DNA of 64,000 nucleotides from JAJTFW01 sp903922455 (GTDB lineage: Bacteria > Bacteroidota > Bacteroidia > AKYH767-A > OLB10), in assembly GCA_943329665.2 (NCBI GenBank), contig CALQEU020000014.1, positions 15,586 through 79,585 on the forward strand, in the 5' to 3' direction. Positions 44,625 to 52,894 of this stretch are shown here, in pieces (positions within the stretch are counted from its first letter, which is position 1; every line of letters starts with the position of its first letter). Made by a program: the position numbers and the translations under genes. The notes under the pieces are model-generated. The model made no database searches. It was not told where the DNA came from and saw nothing but the letters and a program-made list of their open reading frames with translations.

Positions 44625-44707
44625 CATCTTAATAATTACTTTAAATTGGGATAACAGTAACAACACAACAGCACCGTAATATTGCATTGGAACTAATATA
44701 AAATAAA

Positions 44708-46090
44708 ATGAAAAATTTAAGAAAGATCAAATCGAATCTATTATTACTATCGGTTATGACTTTAACCCTTTTAAGCGCTTGCAAAAAGGATGAAGATAAT
44801 AACGATAATACTACACCAGGAAATGTAGTAAACTTCACAACTACCGTTTTATCAAATGGCACGGTGCAAGTAGAAGGAAGTAGCAATCAAAACTACACTT
44901 TTCTAAACACTAAAAAATACCTCTTAAAAGGATTTGTTTACGTAGAAGAAGGTGGAACATTAACTGTTCAACCAGGAACTATAATTAAAGGAGATAAAAT
45001 CACCAAAGGCACTCTAATAGTTAAACGCGGTGGTAAAATACAAGCAACTGGAACAGCAGCAAATCCAATCATTTTCACATCAGCTGAAGCTGTTGGTTCA
45101 CGAAATCCTGGTGATTGGGGTGGTATCATTATCTGTGGAAAAGCTCCAATCAATTTACCTGGTGGAGAAGGACAAATTGAAGGGGGACCTGATGCTTTAT
45201 ATGGAGGAACTAATTCTTCTGACAATTCTGGATCAATGCAATATGTACGTATTGAATATGCAGGAATCCCATTTCAACCCAATCAAGAAATTAATGGATT
45301 AACTCTAGGTGGTGTAGGTAGTGCTACTACAATTGACTACATTCAAATTTCCTTTTGTGGTGATGATTCGTATGAAATGTTTGGCGGCAACGTAAATTTA
45401 AAACATATCATTGCTTATAAATCTACAGACGATGATTTTGATACTGACAATGGTTATACAGGTAAAATACAATTTGGAGTTGTATTAAGAGATGCTAATA
45501 TTGCGGATGTATCAGGATCTAATGGTTTTGAATCTGACAATGATGCTGCAGGATCTACGGTAACACCAATCACTAAAGCAATCTTCTCTAACATCAGTAT
45601 ATTTGGCCCTAAACAAGACACGAGTTTGTCAGTTAATTCTAATTTTAAAAGAGGAGCGCATCTACGCAGAAACACGCAGACATGCATTTACAACTCTTTA
45701 ATTTCAGGTTATCCTGTTGGGCTTTTAATTGATGGTACAAACTGCGAAAACAGTGCTTCAGCATCTGACTTGCAGTTTAAAAACAACATTATTGCATCTT
45801 GCAATACTCCATTAGCAGTAGCAAGTGGTTCTACATTTAATATTAGCACTTGGTTTAATGATATTACTTTTGGAAACAGCATTCAATACGACAATGCTAA
45901 TTTAGCTGCAGATCCTTACGCATCCACACCAAATTTCTTACCTGTTGCTGGATCAGCCTTACTTAGCGGAGCAGATTTCACTGGATTAAACTTATCAAGC
46001 TTTCAGCAAGTAACATACAGAGGCGCATTTGGAACCACTAACTGGACACAAGGTTGGGCCAACTGGGATCCACAAAATACTGCCTATTAA
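44708..46090 (+). CDS. Surface lipoprotein with parallel beta-helix-like repeats
   Basis: 460 residues. The lipoprotein signal ends LTLLSACKKDEDNN (acylated Cys near 24), and the acidic residues directly after the Cys resemble the surface-export signal of Bacteroidota lipoproteins. The body has features of a right-handed beta-helix: LKGFVYVEEGGTLTVQPGTIIKGD, LIVKRGGKIQATGTAANPIIFTSA, DWGGIIICGKAPIN, and later NNIIASCNTPLAV. Similar proteins are found next to TonB receptors in Bacteroidota, sometimes with the misleading name multidrug transporter. Paired with the receptor upstream, it may capture or process the ligand. No catalytic motif recognised. Confidence 0.8.
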   Translation: MKNLRKIKSNLLLLSVMTLTLLSACKKDEDNNDNTTPGNVVNFTTTVLSNGTVQVEGSSNQNYTFLNTKKYLLKGFVYVEEGGTLTVQPGTIIKGDKITKGTLIVKRGGKIQATGTAANPIIFTSAEAVGSRNPGDWGGIIICGKAPINLPGGEGQIEGGPDALYGGTNSSDNSGSMQYVRIEYAGIPFQPNQEINGLTLGGVGSATTIDYIQISFCGDDSYEMFGGNVNLKHIIAYKSTDDDFDTDNGYTGKIQFGVVLRDANIADVSGSNGFESDNDAAGSTVTPITKAIFSNISIFGPKQDTSLSVNSNFKRGAHLRRNTQTCIYNSLISGYPVGLLIDGTNCENSASASDLQFKNNIIASCNTPLAVASGSTFNISTWFNDITFGNSIQYDNANLAADPYASTPNFLPVAGSALLSGADFTGLNLSSFQQVTYRGAFGTTNWTQGWANWDPQNTAY

Positions 46091-46116
46091 CCAACTTTTA
46101 GCTTTTCCTTCCTTAA

Positions 46117-46278
46117 AAACCAACTTCTAGTATATTTTAGTCCTATCTGCTAGTCCTTTTTCACCAATACTTCTTTAAAAAATAGTTCCGTAGACTTGGC
46201 TATGCAACAATTTTTTAAAATCGTCTTGGCAAAAAAATACGTCGCAGCTTTGAACTAAAATATACTAGGAATTGGTTT
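46117..46278. repeat. MITE-like element with 25-bp terminal inverted repeats
   Basis: The arms at 46117-46141 and 46254-46278 are inverted copies with two mismatches, about 112 bases apart. TTAAAA flanks both sides and may be a target duplication, though A-rich flanks make this weak. There is no open frame inside. The rest of 46091-46487 holds a terminator (46281-46311) and candidate PhoB boxes. The alternative is a long hairpin at the end of the lipoprotein mRNA. Confidence 0.5.
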
Positions 46279-46280
46279 AA

Positions 46281-46311
46281 AAGCCTTCAATTCTAAATTG
46301 AGGGCTTTTTT
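46281..46311 (+). terminator. Terminator upstream of the pst promoter
   Basis: A 12-bp stem with one G-U (46281-46292 with 46296-46307), three-base loop and T-run. It isolates the pst genes from the lipoprotein transcript. Confidence 0.75.
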
Positions 46312-46312
46312 G

Positions 46313-46363
46313 TTAACATAAACTTAACATTGGAGAAATAACTCCTTAACAATTTCTTAATCC
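46313..46363. promoter_or_regulatory. Candidate PhoB boxes upstream of pstS
   Basis: Two pairs of sites: TTAACAT at 46313 and 46324, and TTAACAA at 46346 with TTAATCC at 46357. Each pair is phased at 11 bp; the second pair starts 33 (3 x 11) bases after the first. Possible -7 boxes are TCCCTTTG (46361-46368) and GAAATTTG (46409-46416), each one base off consensus. Confidence 0.6.
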
Positions 46364-46487
46364 CTTTGCAAAAGCATTAAGAAATCAATGATTTAAGGAG
46401 TTAACTTAGAAATTTGCAACTAAATCACCGGTAATACCATAGAGAGAACCTAATAAAAAGTATAAAAATCCAACAACTCTTAACCAA

Positions 46488-47354
46488 ATGAAAAAACTCA
46501 TTGCAATAACGATCTGCAGTCTAGTATTTACTGCTTGCGGAAGTAAAAAAACAGAAAATGCAGAATCAACTCCTGTTGAAACTCAAAAAACTTCCATTAC
46601 CATTAAAGGTAGTGATACGGTGTTACCACTTTCACAAAAAGAAGCAGAAGTTTATATGAATGAACATCCAGATGCATCCATCACCATTGTTGGAGGCGGT
46701 TCAGGTGTAGGAATAACTGCATTGATGGATGGTTCAACGGACATCGCAATGTCTTCTAGGGCACTAAAGACCGATGAAAAAATGAATTTTGAGACAAAAG
46801 GAATGAAAATTACTGAAGTAATTATTGCCAATGATGCGCTTGCTGTAATTGTAAATCCTAAAAACAAAGTAGGAAAGTTAACGCACGAACAAATTAGTGA
46901 TATTTACACTGGAAAAATAAAAAACTGGAAAGAAGTAGGCGGATCCGATTCGAAAATTATTGCCTATTCAAGAGAAACCTCTTCAGGAACCTATGAATTC
47001 TTTAAAGAGCATGTAATGGACAAGAAAAATTACGATGCTACAGTTTTAAACATGCCAGCTACGGGTGCCATCGTTCAATCAGTTAGTCAAACAGAAGGTG
47101 CTATTGGCTACATTGGCTTAGCGTATGAAACAAAAGAAGTGAAGCAACTTGAGGTGAGTTATGATCAAGGAAAAACATTTGTAGCTCCATCTGTTGAAAG
47201 TGCACAAAATGGAACTTATCCAATTGCACGTCCCTTATACTATTATTTCGACGAATCTAAATCATCATTAGTTAAACCTTTTGTTAATTATATATTATCA
47301 GAAACAGGACAAAAAAATGTTCTTGATGTTGGATATGTTCCATTGACAAAGTGA
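46488..47354 (+). CDS. pstS: Phosphate-binding lipoprotein PstS
   Basis: 288 residues with a lipobox (SLVFTACGS, Cys at 17). It is the PBP-like phosphate-binding protein. Ligand loops visible are KGSDTVLP near 43-50, GGGSGVGITALMDGSTDIAMSSR at about 73-95 and SRETSSGTYEFFKE at about 163-176. The hinge and domain II segments LTHEQISDIYTGKIKNWKEVGG and EGAIGYIGLAY follow. Anchored in a membrane, it delivers phosphate to PstC-PstA. First gene of pstSCAB-phoU, downstream of candidate PhoB boxes. Confidence 0.96.
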   Translation: MKKLIAITICSLVFTACGSKKTENAESTPVETQKTSITIKGSDTVLPLSQKEAEVYMNEHPDASITIVGGGSGVGITALMDGSTDIAMSSRALKTDEKMNFETKGMKITEVIIANDALAVIVNPKNKVGKLTHEQISDIYTGKIKNWKEVGGSDSKIIAYSRETSSGTYEFFKEHVMDKKNYDATVLNMPATGAIVQSVSQTEGAIGYIGLAYETKEVKQLEVSYDQGKTFVAPSVESAQNGTYPIARPLYYYFDESKSSLVKPFVNYILSETGQKNVLDVGYVPLTK

Positions 47355-47358
47355 TTAC

Positions 47359-47366
47359 TATCTTTG
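47359..47366 (+). promoter_or_regulatory. -7 box directly in front of pstC
   Basis: TATCTTTG (TAnnTTTG) ends 7 bases before the GTG start of pstC, suggesting an additional internal promoter with a leader of about 3 bases. Confidence 0.45.
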
Positions 47367-47373
47367 CCGTGAA

Positions 47374-48564
47374 GTGAAAAAATTAATAGGAAACCTCATT
47401 CAAGGATTATTCTTGATCAGCAGCACTGTAACTACGCTTACAGTGCTGTTGATCGTTTTCTTCCTTTTCAGTGAAGGGCTATCCTTATTCAAAGAAAGTC
47501 CATTAGAAGGCGAAAATATTCTTGCTGTTCATTCAAACAACAAAGTAAAAACGGTTTCTGCTGAACAAATAAAAAATATTTTTGATCGTAAAATAACGCA
47601 CTGGTCAGAAATTGGTGGGAGTAAAGACAGCATCATTCTTTTCACTTCCCGAGACTTCGACACCTACTTTAATGCTGATGAACTAGGTGCGAAATTTGAA
47701 AATCTACCAAGAAAAATTGATTCTCTTATAAATAGTACTCCAGGCATCGTAGCTGTTTTTTCAAAAAAATATATTCCGCCTCGCTTTCGTGGTAAACTAA
47801 TTGAAGTTCCCAATATAAGTTTATCTTCTTTCATGCAAGGAAGAGAATGGTTTCCTACCGCTCATCCTGCTGTTCAACTGGGAGTATTACCTTTAGTACT
47901 GGGAACACTCTGGGTTAGTTTAATTGCCATTCTCATTGCCTTACCTATTGGATTAGCAACTTCCATTTATATGGCTGAAGTAGCAAGTATTCGCATGCGT
48001 AATTTATTAAAACCAGTAATCGAATTATTAGCTGGTATTCCTTCTGTTGTCTATGGCTTTTTCGGGTTGATCATTATTGTACCAATGATTCAAGATATTT
48101 TTAATTTACCGGTTGGAGAAACCGCTTTAGCAGGAAGTATTGTATTAGCTATTATGGCGCTACCCACCATCATTACCGTTTCTGAAGACGCTTTGAGAAA
48201 TACACCCAGAGCAATGAAGGAAGCAAGTTTAGCCTTAGGTGCAAATCGATGGCAGACGATTCGACGTGTAGTGGTCCCTTACTCAGTTTCGGGTATTGCT
48301 GCTGCTGCCATTTTAGGTATAGGACGAGCTATTGGAGAAACAATGGCCGTACTTATGGTAACAGGAAATGCAGCCATCATCCCACACACCATATTACAAC
48401 CAGTAAGAACAATACCTGCAACGATTGCTGCAGAATTAGGAGAAGCTCCCAATGGAGGCATTCACTATAAAGCATTGTTTGCACTTGGATGCATTCTTTT
48501 TGTGTTAACATTAATCATTAATCTCTGGGTGGCATACATCTCAAGAAGCAGAAAAAACAGATAA
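47374..48564 (+). CDS. pstC: Phosphate ABC transporter permease PstC with a PstS-like periplasmic insertion
   Basis: 396 residues, GTG start, about 90 longer than typical PstC. After the first membrane segment (about 15-36) comes an extra periplasmic domain (about 49-146). It resembles the PstS hinge region (NNKVKTVSAEQIKNIFDRKI, HWSEIGGSKDSIILF, and later STPGIVAVFSKKYIPP). It is followed by FMQGREWFPTAHP and the regular permease core with five more segments, including the EAA-loop motif EASLALGANRWQTIRRVVVPYS. The core is intact, so transport should work. The insertion lacks the phosphate-binding SSGT loop. It is in one operon with pstS, pstA, pstB and phoU. Confidence 0.95.
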   Translation: MKKLIGNLIQGLFLISSTVTTLTVLLIVFFLFSEGLSLFKESPLEGENILAVHSNNKVKTVSAEQIKNIFDRKITHWSEIGGSKDSIILFTSRDFDTYFNADELGAKFENLPRKIDSLINSTPGIVAVFSKKYIPPRFRGKLIEVPNISLSSFMQGREWFPTAHPAVQLGVLPLVLGTLWVSLIAILIALPIGLATSIYMAEVASIRMRNLLKPVIELLAGIPSVVYGFFGLIIIVPMIQDIFNLPVGETALAGSIVLAIMALPTIITVSEDALRNTPRAMKEASLALGANRWQTIRRVVVPYSVSGIAAAAILGIGRAIGETMAVLMVTGNAAIIPHTILQPVRTIPATIAAELGEAPNGGIHYKALFALGCILFVLTLIINLWVAYISRSRKNR

Positions 48565-48570
48565 GTACTG

Positions 48571-49437
48571 ATGGACTATTACAAAAGAAAACTAATTGTA
48601 GAAGGCATAGCTTTTTGGACATTCCGTTCGCTTAGCTTTATCGTGATTGGAATTCTTTTTTCCATTTTAGGCTTTATCATTTACAAAGGAAGTGGTGTCA
48701 TCAGCTGGGAATTTATTACTGAAATGCCGAAAGATGGAATGACGAAAGGTGGAATTTACCCTGCTATTATCGGAACACTCTGTTTGATCGGTGGCAGTAT
48801 CATTTTTGCTTTTCCAATTGGGGTGATGTCGGCTATATACAGTAACGAATATACCAAACATGGGTATTTCAGAAGTTTTATCCAATTAATGACATCTAAC
48901 CTAGCTGGTATTCCATCTATTGTTTTTGGATTATTTGGAATGGCGCTATTTGTAAATCAACTTGGATTTGGAGATTCTATTTTAGCAGGATCATTAACAT
49001 TGGGACTTTTAGTATTACCCATTGTTATTCGAACAACAGAAGAAGCGCTCAAAGCAGTAGATGATAATTTTCGTCAAGCAAGCTTCGCGCTAGGAGCCAC
49101 TAAATTGCAAACAATACATAGGGTAACATTACCCATTGCATTACCCAATATACTAACTGGATTAATTTTAAGTATAGGAAGAGTTTCTGGAGAAACAGCG
49201 CCTATTTTATTTACAGTAGCCGCCTATTTTCTTCCTAAATTGCCTACTTCCATTTTTGATCAAGTGATGGCATTGCCATATCACCTTTATGTTATTTCAA
49301 CCAGCGGCACGAACATCAATGATTCAAGAGCCATGGCCTATGGAACAGCACTTGTATTAATATTGATTGTATTAATTCTAAACCTTACAGCAAGTATTGT
49401 AAGAAGATATTTGAGTAAAAAGAATAATATTAACTAA
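48571..49437 (+). CDS. pstA: Phosphate ABC transporter permease PstA
   Basis: 288 residues with six membrane segments; the partner permease of PstC. The EAA loop reads QASFALGATKLQTIHRVTLPIALPNILTG, and GLILSIGRVSGETAPILFT is the conserved segment typical of PstA. A periplasmic loop (SWEFITEMPKDGMTKGGIYPAI) follows TM1. No insertion like that of PstC. It starts 7 bases after the pstC stop. Confidence 0.96.
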   Translation: MDYYKRKLIVEGIAFWTFRSLSFIVIGILFSILGFIIYKGSGVISWEFITEMPKDGMTKGGIYPAIIGTLCLIGGSIIFAFPIGVMSAIYSNEYTKHGYFRSFIQLMTSNLAGIPSIVFGLFGMALFVNQLGFGDSILAGSLTLGLLVLPIVIRTTEEALKAVDDNFRQASFALGATKLQTIHRVTLPIALPNILTGLILSIGRVSGETAPILFTVAAYFLPKLPTSIFDQVMALPYHLYVISTSGTNINDSRAMAYGTALVLILIVLILNLTASIVRRYLSKKNNIN

Positions 49438-49439
49438 TC

Positions 49440-50207
49440 ATGACTGAAATTTACCCTCATAAAATAGAAAGCAAAGACGTAAATTTATATTACGAAAATT
49501 TTCATGCATTGAAAGGAATCAGCATGAGTGTTGAAAAAAACACGGTGTGTGCGTTGATCGGCCCTTCTGGTTGTGGAAAATCTACATTTCTTCGATTGTT
49601 CAATCGTATGAATGACCTTATTGATGGAGTGAAAATCGAAGGGAAATGTCTCATCGATGGAAAAAATATTTACAGCAAAGAAGTAAAGATTGATGAATTA
49701 CGAAAGCGTGTAGGGATGGTCTTTCAAAAACCAAATCCGTTTCCAAAAAGTATTTTTGAAAATGTAGCTTATGGTTTAAGAGTAAATGGCATCTCACACA
49801 AAACGCTTATAGAAGAAAGAGTAGAAAGATCATTGAAGCAAGCTGCCTTGTGGGAAGAAGTAAAAGACAAACTAAAAAAGTCAGCCATGCAATTATCAGG
49901 AGGACAACAACAACGACTCTGCATAGCACGAGCGTTAGCCATTGAGCCTTCTGTTGTGTTGATGGACGAACCCGCTTCAGCATTAGACCCTATCTCTACA
50001 TCAAAAATTGAAGAATTAATTTACGAATTAAAATCGCAATACACGATAATAATTGTCACCCACAACATGCAACAAGCAGGTCGCGTTAGTGACTCTACTG
50101 CCTTCTTCTATATGGGAGAGCTCATTGAATACGATTTAACAAAGAAACTATTTACTAACCCAAGTGATACACGTACACAAGACTATATCACAGGTAGATT
50201 TGGTTGA
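49440..50207 (+). CDS. pstB: Phosphate ABC transporter ATP-binding protein PstB
   Basis: 255 residues. Walker A GPSGCGKST is followed by the PstB hallmark FLRLFNRMND, then MVFQKPNPFPKSIFENVAYGLR, the signature LSGGQQQRLCIARALA and Walker B VVLMDEPASALDPIST. IIIVTHNMQQAGRVSD carries the H-loop. Length is standard. It powers phosphate import through PstC-PstA and starts two bases after pstA. Confidence 0.97.
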   Translation: MTEIYPHKIESKDVNLYYENFHALKGISMSVEKNTVCALIGPSGCGKSTFLRLFNRMNDLIDGVKIEGKCLIDGKNIYSKEVKIDELRKRVGMVFQKPNPFPKSIFENVAYGLRVNGISHKTLIEERVERSLKQAALWEEVKDKLKKSAMQLSGGQQQRLCIARALAIEPSVVLMDEPASALDPISTSKIEELIYELKSQYTIIIVTHNMQQAGRVSDSTAFFYMGELIEYDLTKKLFTNPSDTRTQDYITGRFG

Positions 50208-50239
50208 TTATTTATTACACCTACTAAAATTACGAGCCC

Positions 50240-50917
50240 ATGTCACATTTAGATATTGAAATTAAAAACTTGCAATCAGAAATGATTGAAATGTTTTCAC
50301 TTGTAAAATCACAACTTGAGAAATCGAAACAAGCATTAATTTCTCTCGATAAGGATCTTGCACGCGAAGTGCTTGTTTTAGAAAAAAGAGTGAATAGCTT
50401 CGAACTTAAAATTGACAGAGAATGTGAAAACATTATTGCCTTATTAAGTCCATTAGCCATCGATTTGCGTTTTGTTTTAGCTTGCTTAAAAATTAATTCT
50501 AACCTCGAAAGAATCGGTGATATTGCCGAAGGAATTTGCCAATTTGTTTTAAATATTAAATTAGCTCCGAAACAAGAATTGTTAGACAACACTCGCATCA
50601 TGGAGATGTTTGACACAAGTATTTCTATACTTGATGATGTTAAAATAGCATTTGAAACAGACGACACTAAATTAGCTCGAAGTGTTTTTAAGAAAGATGA
50701 GTTGTTAGATGAAATTAATTTGGCCGCCACAGAATCTGTAGCTGAGTTCATTCGAGGCAATCCCGATCGCATTAACCAAAGCCTCTATTTGTTAAGTGCG
50801 ATCAGAAAGCTAGAGCGCGTGGGCGATCAATGTAAAAATATTTCGGAAGAGATTATCTTTTACATCGAAGCAAAAGTGCTCAAGCATAAATCTCCAGAAC
50901 AAAAACAAGCCGAGTAA
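50240..50917 (+). CDS. phoU: Phosphate signalling protein PhoU
   Basis: 225 residues, all helical, made of two three-helix bundles with the PhoU motif repeated: DLRFVLACLKINSNLERIGDIAEGI in the first half and LYLLSAIRKLERVGDQCKNISEEIIFY in the second. The Glu/Asp residues in ERIGD and ERVGD bind the metal cluster. It couples PstSCAB transport to PhoR inhibition. Last gene of the pst operon, convergent with suhB. Confidence 0.95.
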   Translation: MSHLDIEIKNLQSEMIEMFSLVKSQLEKSKQALISLDKDLAREVLVLEKRVNSFELKIDRECENIIALLSPLAIDLRFVLACLKINSNLERIGDIAEGICQFVLNIKLAPKQELLDNTRIMEMFDTSISILDDVKIAFETDDTKLARSVFKKDELLDEINLAATESVAEFIRGNPDRINQSLYLLSAIRKLERVGDQCKNISEEIIFYIEAKVLKHKSPEQKQAE

Positions 50918-50923
50918 TTTATT

Positions 50924-51724
50924 TTACTGAAACGATTGAGCAACTACTTTTTGAAACTCAGCGTGTACCGCTGAGTTGCTAGCGATAATTTCTTTACCAA
51001 AAAGAAAATTATTTTCATTTTTAAAATCACTCACGTGTCCGCCAGCTTCTTTAACAATAAGAGCACCAGCAGCGATATCCCAGGGATTTAAGCCGTATTC
51101 ATAAAACACTTCGAATCGTCCACAAGCAACGTAGGCTAAGTCGACAGCAGCAGATCCTAATCTTCGAAGACCTTGTGTGTTTTTCATGCAAAAGTCAAAC
51201 ACTTCCATGTATTCCTTCATTTGCTTGAAGTCATGATAAGGAAATCCAGTTGCCACTAAAGAATTGCTTAAAGCAGGAATTGTTGATACTTGAATCTTGG
51301 TTCCATTTAAAAAAGATCCTCCACCCTGTCTTGCATAAAAACATTCATCCAAATTCACCTCGTGTACAATACCTAAAATCAACTCTTGGTTATAGGTTAA
51401 TCCAACACTAACACAATAGCACGGTATACCATGAACGAAATTTGTAGTACCATCCAAAGGATCAATAATCCAAACATAATCACGATCTTTTAATGTAAGT
51501 GTATTTTCTTCAGTAATAAATCCAGCATTGGGAATTAATTTCTGTAATCCCTTTACAAGAATTTCTTCACTTGTTTTATCCACATAAGAAACCAAATCAT
51601 TAAAACCCTTGAATTCTACAACGTTGGCACTAAAAACTTTTCGCTCGTTGCGCAAAAAAAGTACAGCATCTTGAATGATCAAACGAGCATCATCAAGAAG
51701 GTTATCCAATTGCTCTTCTTTCAT
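50924..51724 (-). CDS. Inositol monophosphatase family protein (SuhB-like)
   Basis: 266 residues. Metal-binding motifs are GFITEEN, IWIIDPLDGTTNFVHGIPCYCVSVGL-type (DPLDGT) and NPWDIAAGALIVKEAGG. A Mg-dependent sugar-phosphate phosphatase (inositol-1-phosphate, or 3'-phosphoadenosine phosphate as in CysQ); the exact substrate is open. Its start overlaps the end of lgt by 23 bases, so the two are one transcription unit. Confidence 0.92.
   Translation of the reverse strand: MKEEQLDNLLDDARLIIQDAVLFLRNERKVFSANVVEFKGFNDLVSYVDKTSEEILVKGLQKLIPNAGFITEENTLTLKDRDYVWIIDPLDGTTNFVHGIPCYCVSVGLTYNQELILGIVHEVNLDECFYARQGGGSFLNGTKIQVSTIPALSNSLVATGFPYHDFKQMKEYMEVFDFCMKNTQGLRRLGSAAVDLAYVACGRFEVFYEYGLNPWDIAAGALIVKEAGGHVSDFKNENNFLFGKEIIASNSAVHAEFQKVVAQSFQ
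50955..50977 (+). terminator. Hairpin within the suhB-like gene end, possible terminator for phoU
   Basis: A perfect 9-bp stem (50955-50963 with 50969-50977) around TGTAC, located 38 bases after the phoU stop inside the convergent gene. No T-run follows, so termination by it alone is doubtful. Confidence 0.3.
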
Positions 51725-52871
51725 TTTTTATCAAATGTTTCTTAAAATAAACCAATCCAAAAATACCGAGTAACATCAACACTAAAGCGATTACCTCTGC
51801 TTGGGTCATTTTAAAACCAGCAATATCAAATACGTTATTCACTCTTATTTTTTCTATTGCAAACCTTTCCATACCATTCAACAGCAAGTAAGCTGAAAAC
51901 AATTGACCAGGATTTACAAAATAAGTTCGCAACTTCCACAACACAACAAACAACAAGATACATGCGATGGCTTCATAAAGTGGCGTTGGAAATACGGGAT
52001 CAGGTAACACCATACAATGTCGACCTTCACAACCAGGAATCGGAATACCATCTCCAATTACATTATGAGGATAATTATATGACCACATCCAATTTGGCAT
52101 CCATGATAAAAAATCAGGCTTTGCGGCAAGATTTACGATACCCCAATCTCCATCCCCAGCAATATGACATCCAATTCGACCTACACCATAAGCAAGCATG
52201 AGTCCAGGCGCACAAACATCAGCAATCACCATAGGATGAATTCCATGCTTATAACTGTAACGCATTACCGCAACTGTGGCCACAATTAATCCACCATACA
52301 TCGTGAGTCCGCTGAAAGATAAAAGAGTTCCGATTGGATCCACTTCAAACTCATGTAAATTTTCTAGATTATGGAAAATTTTAGCTCCTATGATTCCACT
52401 AATCGCTGCAATGATGGTAATATTTGAAACCAGTTCATAAGGACGAACTTCTACAACTTCAGTAACGGGCGCTGGCAATTTCAACTTTTCAAATTCACGA
52501 TACTGCATATAAGCCATCACACCACCAATAAGCAATCCACCTAAAAAATTTCCTTCTAAAGAAAGTAAAATCCCTTGAGTATCCTGGACAAACAAATCAT
52601 AATTTAAAAATGCATAACTCAACTTATATCCTAAGACAAAGCCAATCAAAAAAGATGAAATTAATTCTCCTTTCGATGCTGACTTCCCTTTTACAACTTT
52701 TTTCGTAAAAGAATAAATCAAACCTTCCTTCTCCTTTCTTTTCATTTCCAATTGAAGCGTAAAAGCTGCAACAAGAAAAGCGATCGCCATCATAAATCCA
52801 AAACTTTGAATGGGGAGTGGAATATTAATTCCAAATAGATCCAGAATTAGGTCAGAGATGGTAGGATACAT
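51702..52871 (-). CDS. lgt: Prolipoprotein diacylglyceryl transferase
   Basis: 389 residues with seven or more membrane segments. It transfers diacylglycerol from phosphatidylglycerol to the lipobox cysteine of prolipoproteins. The Lgt signature is YGVGRIGCHIAGDGDWG, the variant form used by Bacteroidota in place of GRxGNFxNxE. The second conserved region is VFPTPLYEAIACILLF, and the last segment starts LNGMERFAIEKIRVN. It is longer than proteobacterial Lgt owing to loops near 65-85 and 120-140. This window encodes several lipoproteins needing it (28200, 29282, 44708, 46488, 54320). Confidence 0.93.
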   Translation of the reverse strand: MYPTISDLILDLFGINIPLPIQSFGFMMAIAFLVAAFTLQLEMKRKEKEGLIYSFTKKVVKGKSASKGELISSFLIGFVLGYKLSYAFLNYDLFVQDTQGILLSLEGNFLGGLLIGGVMAYMQYREFEKLKLPAPVTEVVEVRPYELVSNITIIAAISGIIGAKIFHNLENLHEFEVDPIGTLLSFSGLTMYGGLIVATVAVMRYSYKHGIHPMVIADVCAPGLMLAYGVGRIGCHIAGDGDWGIVNLAAKPDFLSWMPNWMWSYNYPHNVIGDGIPIPGCEGRHCMVLPDPVFPTPLYEAIACILLFVVLWKLRTYFVNPGQLFSAYLLLNGMERFAIEKIRVNNVFDIAGFKMTQAEVIALVLMLLGIFGLVYFKKHLIKNERRAIG

Positions 52872-52894
52872 AGTTAATTAAATTCGAATTGGAG

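Noticed and set aside
44629..44647. PhoB box before the lipoprotein gene at 44708
   Set aside because: TTAATAA and TTAAATT are 12 bases apart, not 11, and only two; not distinct from AT-rich background.
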